From assembly GCA_013400155.1 (NCBI GenBank), contig VXBM01001940.1, positions 7,097-71,096 on the forward strand: 64,000 bases of DNA, read 5' to 3'. Of the stretch, positions 24,012-37,000 are shown one piece after another (positions within the stretch are counted from its first letter, which is position 1; each line of letters starts with the position of its first letter). The notes under the pieces were generated by a model. The model did not search any database, was not told where the DNA came from, and saw only the letters and a program-made list of their open reading frames with translations. A program made the position numbers and the translations under genes. This DNA comes from Helopsaltes ochotensis. Lineage: Eukaryota > Chordata > Aves > Passeriformes > Locustellidae.

Positions 24012-27000
24012 TCAGCTCAGTCACAACCCCCCTATTTATGCCTTTACCCTCCATTACTTTGTACAGCACTGCTGTAGTCAACAAGTAGAATTTTATGAAG
24101 ACCTAAATATTGTTTACATAGGCTTATGTGTTTACAAATTGCCTTTATGGCACTAAGTATGAATTATATTAGTCAAGATGAAGTTAGAGTAGTTGTTATT
24201 TGTTGTATTGTAGGACAAAATCTGAAGGTAAGTTTAGCAACACTTGGGTTCACATGCTACTCTCAAGGTACAGTGGTTGTTTTGTTGGTGTTTTTGCTTT
24301 TATTCCTTTCTGTAAGAGAATGTCATAAGCATTGTTAAACCAAGGTGGTTTTCTTCCACATTTTTCCAAGCAAAATATGGTCACTTGTTATTATAATTGT
24401 GCTCCATGGTAGTGATTAAATTCCTAATATGCATCCTATATGTATTGTAAGTGCTGCAACCATGTTAGTCATTTATGTTTGTTATGCATGTATAATATAT
24501 ATGTATTAATCCATTTTCTCTTCAAGCTGCCTCAAACTGTTTGGTAATGATCCCAATCCCACTAGAACCAACAAAAATATTTTCGCTTGATTTCATCAAA
24601 TTTCTAATCTGATCTCTAACAAACCTGTCTAGGGCATCATAAACACCATGTTTTCTTTCATAACTAATACAGTTGGGGTTTTTGTTTTCTTTTTATTTTC
24701 CCTTCTTGTCAGCTTTAAGTCTGTGCTGTTCTGTTTGCATGAGCTCCACAGGTTGTGCAGCAGTGCAGGAGAATGGATGGTTGGACTCTTCTGACCTACA
24801 CAGTCAATCTCAACCTTCAGTTCAAATCTACCGTCAGCAGAGAAAAGCATTTATAAAAGCACTTATCCTTACAAAATACCCAGGCAGAATGGTGTCTGGG
24901 GACAAAAGATACTGATTTCCTAGAAGGCTGAATTTCTTCTGGACATGAAAGCCTGAGAAGTTTCTGGTTGCCTACCCAAGATTGTCTGCATCTATGAAGT
25001 TTCTGGAAATCTCCCAAAGATCTCTGAGAACAACATGGATGTGATCAGCCCACACTAACTACAGGAGAAATGGGTAGGAGTCTGCTGGAGCAGCAAATGC
25101 AGCTCCCTCTGCTTGCTTTAGCTGGTCCCCGTGTCCTGAAAAGCCAGGATACCCACTGCTTCTGTGATGAAGGGTCTAGTCCTTGAGGATTATCAGTACT
25201 GATACTGAGGAGACAAAAATCACAGTCCTTCTTCCCTTCTCTGTAGAGAAATTTCAGCTCTCTTATGAGCTATGCCATGGCTCTTATTTGATCTGGTGCC
25301 ATCACAGGGTGATGAAGTTCAGTTTTTCCCCAATGAGTGAGAAATCTAGCTGTAAGTTTGTGTCATGGAGACTGCTCATGTTCAGTCCTAACTAGTTCTT
25401 CTTACTTACAGCACAACCTTGGCAAGCCTCCTGAAACTCTGTGGGGCAGGCCATGCCATCAGGCAAATTAGGTCCAATCCTACATTTAATTCTTAAGGGT
25501 CAATACCATCCTCTCCCTGGAGGTTATAAAGGTATCTCTGTCTTCTGCTGGTTCATCCATGGCAATATGTGCATAAAAGTGCTTTAAAACAAGTAAACCC
25601 AGTTTGAAATGTTGGGTTTTCCCACTCCTTTCAGAATGATAACTTTAGGGGTTTTTTTTTGTTTACAAGTTTTTTGTTTGCTGCCTTTTTTGTTTGTTTG
25701 TTATGTGGCCTTTCTTATTTTTGGCTGTGCCCTGGATGTGGGAGGTGCTTCAAAGCAAGGACATACTTAAAATTTGGTCATCTTTCTCCACTGATTGGAG
25801 AAGTTTTTATTGAAAGTCTGCAGCAGGTTCTTCAAATCCTCTTGTAGTCTCTGGGAAGTTGCGGAATGGAGAAAACATGCCAATAATGCTAGTGGACAGT
25901 TTGAAATTCAGGAATTGGTTCCCTCTTAATTCCTTGTTATCAGATCTTATTTTAAAGATTAATTTAGAATTAAAAATGTAATTTCATTTATTTTCTATCT
26001 AGAGTTCAGGTTATTAGACTGTATCTGTATCCCATTATCCAGCTTTTCCTTGCAGCCATAAAGACTAGAAACTCAATATTTTTAGATAAAAACAGGGTTG
26101 TTTTTTCTGGTAATTTCCAAAGTTCTGATTTTCGTACAATCAATTGGTTTCCAAAATTGCAGTTCTTTCTATAGTGCCCGAAATATTGTCCAAAGCCAGC
26201 CAAATCAGGAGAGTCAGACACAAACAAACTAGACTCTTAGTTAAATTCTATATGAATATGACCAATATGAATAGATTACACATTGTAATCTTCAGCTAAA
26301 CCACAGATCAAGTGCTCCAAGGAGATCACCTTGCATTCCCTGGCCACGTATGGACCAGGGGACAAATCCTACTCCCATGGGATAATTGCATTTACAGTAG
26401 TGTCAGGTTACTGGAAACAGTTAACATCAGTTGGCCACATGTAAGAAAACAGTAAGGGCCATTTAGCTCCAGATGCAGTCCAAAAGTCTGGGGATTGCAT
26501 GTTATCCCCATTCCCAGCACATCTACATCTCTCCTCTCACTTCAGGAATCAGTGTTTCCATTCCTATTAAGCTCATGGAGCACTGATATCACTACACAGG
26601 TAAATAAACAAATCTCTGAAATTTAATACCCCTCAGCAAGATGAGGGGTATTTTGACCAGAGAATAAAGTGAAGCACAAGACACAAATAATTATGAATCT
26701 TTTTGGAATGAAAGAGTTGTATTTTTGCCCCACAAATGTAAAACATATATTTTTAATTCCTTTGTCCAATGCCACCTAAAAGGAGTAGTGCATCCCCACA
26801 CAATGGGAAAACAAAATGACCGGGAAAGCAAAATGACCAGGAAAACTTTTCTGGAGAAACACAGTTTTTTCAGGGACAGGTCTTTTGTTACAGTTGTGAT
26901 GCATTACTTTTCTTTGGACATAGGTATACGGAATAGAAGAGATGGCAAGATATTTTTCTATATTAATTTAATATCATGTGTACACCAGCTGGATAAAGAA

Positions 27001-30000
27001 AGGATTTAAAGGCAAATAAAATGTAACTTCACAGAAGCATAGCAAATCAAATCTCACCCATTGACTATATAATAAAAATATTCAGCCAGTGTAGATTCAG
27101 AAGCTCCATTTCTAGATTGCCTGTGGTAGAAAAAAAGTGATTTTTTCAGAAAGATAAAAATCTAGATTTTCTATAGCAAAGGTGTGCTGTTAGCAGAAGC
27201 AAAGAATCACTCCATTTTCCAGATAATTCCTTCTTTCACTTAACCATGACAATTGCATAATGAGCAGCAGAATTGAGATTTCCAATGAAAAGGAAGATTC
27301 AATTTCAAAAGGACTTTTTAAAAGACAACCATGCAGTTTTATGGATACGTGAAGAACTACAATTATGTGGTTTCCTGAAGCTGAAGAAATAAGATTAAAG
27401 ACATGCACAGAATTTCTATGAAACTTACTAATTCCCTTTTTTGCTTGTTTATTCTGATTCCTTTTTCATGGAAGGGGGTCATAACAAGGATGACAGTGCT
27501 GAAAGTCTCCTCTTTATTTTTCTTCTGCAAGTAACCAGTGTGATATCATTGCACTGTATGTACCATTCTCTGTTCTCAGAGGGTGAACACTCTACACAGT
27601 GGAGGTGCAATACTTCATGGAGCTGTTGCTAGAAAGGATTTTCTCCATCTACCTTTCTGGTCCCTCCACAGTTTCTGAATGTTTTGGTCTCAGCTCTAGA
27701 CCTATTACATTGAATATCATTACATGGGAACTAAACAATGATGGGAAATTACTTTTCCATCCAGAATTTGCAGAGGAGTTGATATTCTATAGCTAGGAAA
27801 ATATATAGGAAAAATAAGAGCAGATCAAGATAAATAGAGCAAAATGACATTATTTTCCTTCTTTCTCTCCTCTCCCTCCCTCTACAGCACTCCAGTGTCT
27901 GGGAACAATTTGGGTCAGAAAATTATAGACAGATGAACAATGACCTTCAAAAATGTTTTAATATCTTTAGTTATGGTGTTGGGCTTAGACATTACATTAT
28001 ACCAACCATTATATTAACCATTATTCTAACTATGTTTTTTTGCAGCTTATTGTACACTGACTGTGCTTGTAAGCATGAAGCCTTTCTGCCAGCAGAAAAC
28101 AAATGAAACTGTGGGGTGCTTTGGCTTAGGTTACGCTAGATTCAAACCACCCTGATGGGACAATTTGGCTCATTAAATTTACATCGTACTGCAGTCTGTT
28201 AAAGACTCCACTTGTCAGGAATGAAAAAAAATTAGTATTTCAAAATATTCATCTTTTGGCCTTCCATTGCCACCCATGAACAAGAACAAAGAAGTGGATC
28301 TAAATACAGAAATAATAAAATTCAATGAGTATAATGCAAGAAATATCATAAGATGAAACTTAGGATAACACTTGGGGGGAAAACGTTCTGGTTTTCTTCC
28401 TCGAAATTAGTCTTTATAAAACAAAATTGCATACTCACATTATATGGGGTATATTTCCTATAACAGAATTGTCACAACACAACTGTAAAAGGAGTGAGGT
28501 TCTGTAATAATTTTAATGAAATTCTATCTTCATTGCTTTATTATGGCCTTTTTCATTCAACAGTATTAATTGCACATTGCAGAGTCTGCTTCCTCCCAGG
28601 AGGAGACGCTCAGCTATATGATATTTAAGTTGGAAATATCATCATTTTTGGCTGAAAGAAGAGCAACTTGATAATGTGACAAAAAAGATGTGTTTGGCAA
28701 AAGCTTTTCATAATATATACAGCAAATATTGAGACACCTTGTGCAAGAATTTTACTTGTGTTGAGTAAATACAAATAAATGAGGACTTTGCTGAGGAGTG
28801 ATCTGGCAAAGGTGCTGTTGCAACTTTATACCTGCTGTTGCAAGATATACCTTGCACAGTCCCAAGCTTCATTTATTTGAGGATGATCTGTAACAGTCCT
28901 CTCCTAGGACACGTGTACTCCAACAGCAGCAATAGCTTATAAGCAAAAGAGGATAAAATTGTAAATCAAGCAGGGAGGTTATTTTACATTTCTTTAAAGA
29001 ACAGCATCATGGAAACACAGTAAAGCACATTATAAGAATAATCAATGAGCTAAACTAGGCACACACAAAAATATAATTTCACCTATAGTAACTAAAAAAA
29101 GCAATATTGATCTTCCCATATGAACATGCTACATATACATTTTTATTAGCTCATCTTCAATAACAAGACTCGAGTAATTGGTTGAAAAGCACCCTATTAC
29201 TATTTACAACAAGAGCACTTGCTAAGCAAGAGCTGATAGCCAGTCTCAGTCTTAGCTAAGTTGTGCTACCATTCTTCCAGCAGCTGCATTGCAAGTGCAA
29301 ACAGAAAATGAAACTCTTAATTATTTTGAGTCTCACCAAAGAGTTCCCTTGGAGACAACATTTTCCTGGTGGGTTACAGCAGCTGCATACCACGAGACTT
29401 TCCAGTGGCACCAAGCTTGAGATGACTGGAGTACAAAAAACCCGCTCTGGGTTGTGAGGAGGGGTCAGAATGGGTGCCAAGCCAACCTGATCATTACGGC
29501 AGACTAGGTCCACCTACCCCTTAGGGTCAAGCTCCAGATTCTCATTGACGTCGGTATTTCAAGTAGGTACTATGTGTCCGGGTTGTTGTGGTCATCTGAA
29601 TTTTGGATTTAAATCTATTAGATTAAAAAAAAAAAAAAAAAAGAAATTTTGGGATGCACTACTGGTAGATTCTGGAGAAAAGGTGTCATACGGTATGAGG
29701 TTCAGACGTACCTTCCATGGCAGTATGTTGATTCTGCGGTCAATGAAAATAGTTAAATAAATCTAGGGTTGATTTAAAGCGTTTAAAGCATCCAAACCAA
29801 TTGTCTAAAGCCAAACAGTGTAAATACTCTTCAGAAGAAATTAAGGGAAATTACTTAAAGATGTATATATTTTCACTAGAAAAGACTGAGCTAATCATTT
29901 TGCTAGTTATTTATAAACATTAGATGGTTTTGCATTCTAGTGAAATACTGAGAGGGACAATTTAGCACAGGATAAAGCAATATTAAAAGTCTAGAATCAT

Positions 30001-30450
30001 CAGTTCACCCCTTTCACGTCTGGCTTTCAGGAACGTAATGCTCTAGGGGTTTTTTGGTTTTTAATTTGAAAGTATGTCAGAGATCTTCACTTACAAAATT
30101 AAAGGTGAATACAAGTAACCTAAAAGAGCTTACCTATCATTCAGGTAGCATCTTTAGATGTTACAGGGCAGTGGGGGACATGTCAATAGTGGTCATATTT
30201 CAAGAAGAATGATTTCTCCTGGGGAGACCCTAAGGTTCAGTATATTTCATTTCCCATTCTAACATCTTATCTTTAATTTTTTTTCTTGTCACACTGGCAT
30301 TACTATGTCTGAAGTCAGCTGAAAACTTTGGTTCTTTTTTTATCAGGTGTATAGTTTATAAAACCTGTATTCAGCTGAAAGCATCTCTAAGCCCATCCAA
30401 CACCGTATCTTGTATATCCATTTCTTGTATTTTTCCTTTTTTGTATTTAG
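24012..30450. other. Anonymous AT-rich DNA
   Basis: No gene or young repeat was recognised across 6.4 kb. An uninterrupted A18 tract lies at 29625-29642. The segment around it (29,250-29,750) is slightly richer in GC and might be an old retrotransposed piece, but no family could be named. Confidence 0.4.
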
Positions 30451-30477
30451 CAAAGAGTGGAAACTTTTACATCCAAG
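30451..30477 (+). other. Candidate 27-nt microexon
   Basis: Twenty-seven bases are bounded by near-consensus splice signals: a long pyrimidine tract ending TTTTTTGTATTTAG immediately before, and AAG|GTAAGTTT immediately after. The length is a multiple of three and all three reading frames are open (QRVETFTSK, KEWKLLHP or KSGNFYIQ). Frame-preserving microexons of this size are typical of neuronal genes with very long introns, which would fit the gene-poor surroundings. No gene could be identified from nine residues and no neighbouring exon is visible, so a chance pairing of two good splice sites remains quite possible. Confidence 0.3.
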
Positions 30478-31338
30478 GTAAGTTTCTCATGTTATGTAAC
30501 TAACACAGAGGACTTGCACCTTTTTGAAAGAAGAATAATAAAGGCCTAAAGGCTGCAGTCCATTACTTGTCTCTTGTTACACTTTGCTCTCAATTTATTT
30601 CCTTTTAATTGAGACCTTACTTTTAATGAAAGTATTGTTGCTGAGGACAAAGTGTTGCTACGTGAACACAGATCACTTTGCTTGGTTTTCACAGACATTA
30701 GTAAATTATGGGAGATCAAATAGCTCACAGAGATAACTCAGGATACCTCATAGTCACTGTTTCAGATTCAATATAACATATTAAACTATTCCTTTTAAAA
30801 GTTCCAATGGCCAACAGATGTCTCCTTGAATGTTAAGAAAGAAAAAAGATTTAGAATGGAGGATAACTACTGTATTTGCAAATAAAGTGCACATTTGCGT
30901 ATTTTTAATAAGAGGCTAACTACAGTGAAGTAGGAATTTGAAAACGTGGACTGGAAGCTCAAAACTATGGACAGTGTGAAATTGAATTTGGATAGATAAC
31001 ATGAAGTTACTCGCAGAAAAAAAGTTAAGAAAAATGAAAGCTGTTAATTCCATCTTAAATAAAAAATTGGGAATTTTGAATTTATGGCATTCCATGTTGT
31101 TATGTAATAGCTGCTTAAAGTGTTAACTAAAATTTAATGATTTTAAAATATTTTCTTGCATGTTCTACTTTATTTAATTGTTACCTAACAATTAGAGCTG
31201 ATTTCTGACCAGTTCCAGAAAAGAAATATTATCCATGGCATTCCTATCACTAGTTACTGCTTTTACTGTAAGTATTACTGTTAATGCTGACATCTTAATA
31301 AAATTCAAAGTTTCAGCACAAGTTTAAAAATCCACTCG
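30478..31338. other. Anonymous AT-rich DNA
   Basis: Nothing recognised. Confidence 0.4.
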
Positions 31339-31870
31339 TGACTGTTCTTCATTTAACACCAGCTGGGAACCAAACTCCAAATTATCCAAATCTCTCTCCC
31401 CATCCCTTCTGGTAAGGGAGGGACAAGGAGGAAGAAGCTATGGGTTTGAAATAACAATTTGTGAAAAGCAGAAAGCAGTAGGCTAAGATACACATGATAA
31501 CAACATCAAACTAATAGCAAAATTCTAAAACAGAGAACGTGTTTTTACCCAAAAAAGGATATTCACCACTGGGAAGAAAAAAGAACCCAGGTTGGTGAAC
31601 ACTTCCCATAGACTGCACCCCATGGTTTCCGACAAGGGCACCACAGCAAGTGGAGCAGCCATGGCTAACATTTCCTGACCCAGCCCAAAACCAGTGGAAG
31701 GCAGGGACAAAGCTAGGTGATCTGAGTAGGGATGGTGCAGCCCTTCCAGTGGGTGGCAGAGTGACCAGTTTGGCAGGGTTAGAGGTGACAGCCCTCCACT
31801 GGAAGGAGCCAGGCAAGATAGCAACCTTGAGGTTCCAACACACCAGCTTTTCCTGCTGACAACATGTGCC
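31339..31870 (-). mobile_element. LTR-like segment, diverged
   Basis: The left part resembles the R/U5 side of an avian ERV LTR read in reverse: 'ATTTAACACCAGCTGGGAAC', 'CAAACTCC', 'GAAGAAGCTATGGGTTTGA', then an A-rich stretch. The right half (31,570-31,860) is GC-richer and might be the U3 body. No target duplication was found and the ends are approximate. The 99-110 codon open frames on the minus strand are not supported as genes. Another repeat class is possible. Confidence 0.45.
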
Positions 31871-32869
31871 CAGTGGTGCCCAGAATAAAAAACCTGGTCA
31901 CACCCACACCGTACTAAACTCTGCTCCTTTTCTTTGTAACCAGGATGATAACTTAACTTGTAAAAGTGACAAATAGAAAACTTGACTGTGAAAAATACAA
32001 CTTGCCATGGACTACAAAAAGTAAATGCCTCAGAAGCATATCAACAGTTCTGCTAAAAAATAAATATAATCATTCCCTGTCTCCAAAGGTTAAGCATCCA
32101 ATAATAAATAGCCCTGCTTCAGATCTCAGTCTAGGGACAGAAAAAAGTTATAGTCATTACAAGGTGATTGTTGCCAAAGAATGTGTGATTTTGACTTGTT
32201 TCACTGTAAATAAAAGGAGGAAAAGTTCAAGTACAAATACAACATATACATCATGTTTTCAAACTGAAAGTCTGATGGGTAGACAAAAATGTAAGGATAT
32301 GACGGAGAGTAATTTTTAGAATTAAAGATGTGAATGCAAGTTAAGTGGTCTATATTTACACAGAATCTATAACACAGCAAAATTCTGATCACGAAAGAAG
32401 AACAGGGAACACTATTTTTGGATGCCAAGCAGAGAAGTGCTTACATCATACAAATAATTAATTGTAAACAAAGCAAACAAGCAAAATTAATTGCAAAAAT
32501 ACAAAAGGGATTTTTTGTATAGGTCACTGAAAAGTTTAAGATATCAAAAAAAGATTTATGATTTCTTGACGGAAATAAATAGATAAAGGGATTTTTAAAA
32601 GACTGATGTAGATCAATAATTTTTGTTAAAAGCACACTGGGAATGAAACATACCCTACAAAAACTGGAATTCTATAAGCAAAGAGTTGTGATAAGCCTAT
32701 TAGTAGACAGGTGTCCCAGAAGCAGCCAAAATAATTTCTGTTCTCCATTTGGAAACAGTAAGGACATTTTTATTACATAAGAATATCCTTTAATGAGGTT
32801 AATGAGTACTTTCCAGTCAATTAATAAACATTAAACAACACCTGTCAGTAGGCCTGAATAACTCGAAAA
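31871..32869. other. Anonymous AT-rich DNA
   Basis: A 117-codon plus-strand open frame (31966-32319) shows no family resemblance and sits in A-rich DNA. Nothing else was seen. Confidence 0.4.
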
Positions 32870-34045
32870 GAGTTAGCAGGTGGGAGCACTCTACCACTAG
32901 TGTTACCTTTTAATAAACTTTGATGTATCAGGGAAATGCCAGAAGACTGTGAGAATATTGCTCGGCCAATATTCAAAAGGGCAAATGGTTCTACTCAAGT
33001 AACTTGAGCTAGTGAGGAAAATAGTTTCTTTGGGAACCAGTCAATAGGGAATTAAAGAACAGCTTACAGGTGACTAGGGAAATTATTTTTTTCAGGCAGA
33101 CCTAACTTCTACTATTAAATTGTTCTCACTTCCACTAACAGCCCCCTGTGAATAAAATGACTAGTGGGTTGTTGTTAAAAAAAGGAATATGAAAAAAAGG
33201 ATTTTCTGCTAGGACCTGAAGGGAAAAAGAAGTGTGCTTGTCAACATTTTCATCAGTTCAGCTCAAAAATTGCTGATGACATAATAAACACTGATAAGGA
33301 ATCAAATAAAGCATTCTGCTTCACTTAAAAGGAGGCATCAGTTCTGATGTTTAATACTGATGAAACTTGCACTGTCTGCAAATTATGGGACAGTACCCTA
33401 ACCAGTAGTAACTGAGCAAAAAGTCTCAGTGTCATCCTCAACTCCTACATTTCTGTGACAAGGAACAGGTAGTGCCACCCCTGCAGTTATAGCATTATAG
33501 AGAGTTTAACTATGTCAATATAGTTTAGCTGTGGGGTACTTTTAAAGAAGTTGCAAAGTCAGAACTGAAATAGAAAAGAGCTCTCAAAAATGGCTTTGTA
33601 CAGAAAACAATGCTTTAAAGTTAAATCCTTAAAGAATCTACCTGTTCAGTCTATCAAATGACAAATTGAGGGGGGGCTTGACTAGAGTGTGTAACTATGT
33701 CCTTGCAAAAAAACAGGCTGGGTACTCTTTAATCCAGCAGAGAAAGGTAGAGGATGAACCAGTGGCTGCAAATTGAAGTCAAACAGATCAAAATGAGAAA
33801 TTAGAAACCATCTGTTTTCAGGGAGGCTGATCAATCAGACAAATTACCAAGGTAGGCTGTAGGATCTCCATCTCTGAGATGAAGACAAGGTGACTTTTGG
33901 AAGATGTGTTTCAGCTAAACACAACTAAGAATTTAGTGAAAGAGCCCTTGAGCTCAATACGGGAGAGAACAGATGAAATGTAGTTGCCTGTGATGCTCAG
34001 AAGGTCACAGTGGTCCCAGACTTAAGCTCTGGGAATTTATGAGTC
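32870..34045 (+). mobile_element. Ancient L3/CR1-like LINE remnant
   Basis: Degraded plus-strand landmarks of the ancient L3 branch of CR1 LINEs occur in the right order: 'TGTCTGCAAATTATGGGACA', 'GAGCAAAAAGTCTCAGTGTC', 'CCTGTTCAGTCTATCAAATG', 'AATTGAGGGGGGGCTTGACT', 'GCAAATTGAAGTCAAACAGA' and the tail 'TGCCTGTGATGCTCAGAAGG' / 'GGTCCCAGACTTAAGCTCTG'. The stretch 33,210-34,045 is the confident part. The part from 32,870 resembles the reverse-transcriptase region only loosely. No reading frame survives. Its heavy decay marks it as much older than the avian CR1 copies around it. Confidence 0.7.
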
Positions 34046-37000
34046 AATAAAGGTAAACATACTTGTCATCTCAGTTGCAGTTGCAATTGAGATAGTAATA
34101 TACTTTTTGAATTTTATGTTATGTCTGAAATTTGAGGCAGAGACACAGCCTAGGAAAGCAGATTATACTATGGGGAAGAGATAAAAATTTTGGGCCACAA
34201 AAATTATCTATATATTCTTCCAAGGTCCTCCATGGCTTCTGCTTCAGGATTGGGGTGAATTTAGGAGGGAGTTGATCTGAAGTATTTTTGTCATATATGA
34301 TTCCCTGATGTCTTATGGTGTGGAGCTGCTCCCACAGACCCAGGAAGAGGAGCCTCACCAGCACCTGAGCCCCTTGTGTTTCTGTTCTCTCAAATACGCC
34401 ATTTCCATGGAATCTCAGCACCCACATCTGCACTTGCAGGTGGGGCCTTTGTGCAGCCTCCAGGCAAGCAGATATGAGTCCATCACTCATCACTTCCTGT
34501 CCCTAGTCAAAAACTTAATTGACTATGGTATTTTCTCAGGGAGGGGGGGGAGGTGCGGGGAAGGTCTGTTTTAAAAATGTCTGTGGTAAGGCTTGAGATG
34601 AAAATTTCTCAAAATTACACGAGATGTAGTCTTGTGTACACTTTCTTCTCTTTGACCTGCCTGTCACCTTTTGTCTAATTAGCATCCACTATCTAATATT
34701 TCTTAAACATACCATAAATGTTTCTAAGTTTAATTCCATGTATCCAGAAAACAACTGTGAGGAGACAAACCTTTTATAATTACAACTATTATTATGAATT
34801 TGAGCGCACCTCTCCTGTACTTTCAAGACTGGGGCACAGAAAATATCTTCAATTAGGGTTTTGTAGGGAGAAGTTACCCCAAAGCTGTGGAATGGACAAC
34901 GAATCACAGCAGGGTAAATCCCAGTTTTACTCCTCAGCTTCCTTGGAGCATCTTCTCAGTGTTGCAGGAGAAGGTCTACATTCTTGTTATACCTGCTGCA
35001 GTTTTCCTCCCTTCCTAACAAAGATGCAGAAACCCCAAGACATCCCCCAACATGCTTAGAACTACAGTTTTAACATTCAATTCTTTGCTCACTTTAGAAG
35101 AACTGAGTTAGAATTTTTCCTGATCATTCTGTAACTATTCTAAAAATAGAAACTCATGACCTTGTATTCCTCACCCTCTCCTGCCCACCATTACTGAAAA
35201 ATCAGGTTCACAAAAAATGCACTGAATTGTGAAAGACTTCCGAGAACAAACAAGGTAAAAACATGGTGAAAACTGCTTTTCACCAGCCTTTAAGGCATTA
35301 GGATTTTGATTCTTGTTCTCATATTAGTCTTAATATGTTGGCAATCTTGTTGCTCCCAGCAGTTCACTCCAATAAAATTACTTGCATACTCAAAGTCAAG
35401 CATGTGCAGAAGTGTTTTCAGAGCCAGACCCTCTAATAAGCAGCTATATGCTCAGCTGCAAGAGCATGGGATGGAAAAATGAGTCATCAGCCCTCTGAGG
35501 GCAGTGTAGATCAGCTCTGTGGCTGTTACCGTGGAACATGGTCGGACACAACAATTGCCAGCGTTCTTTTCTCCTCAGTTTCCTCCCTCTTCTTTTGAGA
35601 AGGAGTCCTGACATTGTGACATTTCTTTGTGCTCTGACCATTGTGGTTCCAGACACCTGTAAAATTTTTCAGAGGAAGTTATGGGTGGTCTGGTTAATTA
35701 GTTTTGCAATCTGACATTCTGGTACACCAGCACAATTGCTTTGTGAAGGGAAGTTGCAGAAAAATTACTCTTTTTGGATAACACCTGGAGGACATCAGCA
35801 ACACCAGAGTATTTATAAAATGTACAGTTGTGGGCATACAGAACAGGAGAGCTTACAAGAGAATCTGTACTTCTGGAGAGCTAAAGGTGCATGGGTGCAT
35901 CTTGCCACAAATACACATTTAATTTTGAGGATTCTACCTGGGCACTAGTCTTTTGTGAGAATGATGCTTGCTTTGCTGTGAAGCAGAAAAAGAGTGGCTC
36001 ACATGTCAACTGATCAGCATAAGTTTTCATTCTAATTTCTCTTGTAACTTTTGCAGTTTTCATGATTGTCAGTTTAATGCTTTTGCCTGAAGTATGACAT
36101 GAATTAGCCCTCTTCAGTTACCACATGGACCAACTCCTCTCCATTACTTCCCTTATGAAGTACATGATCCCCAAGATCAGTGCAATCTCAATGAGCCATA
36201 TTTAAAATAAGAAAGTTCATATATTTTTTAAATCAAGTTTTACTGCAAAAACTCCCAGCAAACAGTTGCTGTTATGTATTGGTAGGATTTCACTGCTTTG
36301 CGTGAAAGAAGATAATTTCAAAGAAATGATCCAATGTAGAGTTAGTTTTTGGTTAAAATTATTCCATAAATATGCAGGGTGATGTTGTAAATGATCCAAT
36401 GGCACATAAGAGGATCTTATTTTCCACATTGCCTAAGTTCTTATTGTATGTCTTCAGTGCCCTGACGTTGTAAACATTTAGCTGGAATTGATATTTTACC
36501 TTCTACCTCAACATACAAAGCTCCCGGGCAAGGAAAAGTCCCAACAAACACAGCTCCTAGGCATGTCGTTTATTTGCAGCTGACCTTACTCTTATCCCTG
36601 GGCTGGGGCAGGGTGCTCTGATTGAAAATGGACTTCAGTGGGGTGGCACAGGTATCTGCCAGTGGCTAATTAAATTAAGGATGTTCATCTGGACTCATGG
36701 GTTTAACTCAGAATTTCCTTACATTTATGGATTGACTGTGGAACAACATAATTATATAAATGTGTTTTCATGTCCAAATCAAGGACACAGATGTAATCTT
36801 TCATTATGTTACATAAACCCACACATATTTAATCAGTAAAAATGCAAACCTATTTTTATGCTTTTAAATAATAGTCCTTGCTTGACAAACAAGTTTGGTT
36901 TTTTTCCATGCCAAATACTTTTTCCATATTTATAAAATACAGCTTCTAAAAACAATCCTGTTTTACAACAGGTATAAAATACTAACTATAATTCTTAACT

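Noticed and set aside
24210..24240. GTAAGT donor after a TTGTAG acceptor-like site, suggesting a 14-nt exon
   Set aside because: The acceptor has a purine-interrupted tract and the length is not a multiple of three.
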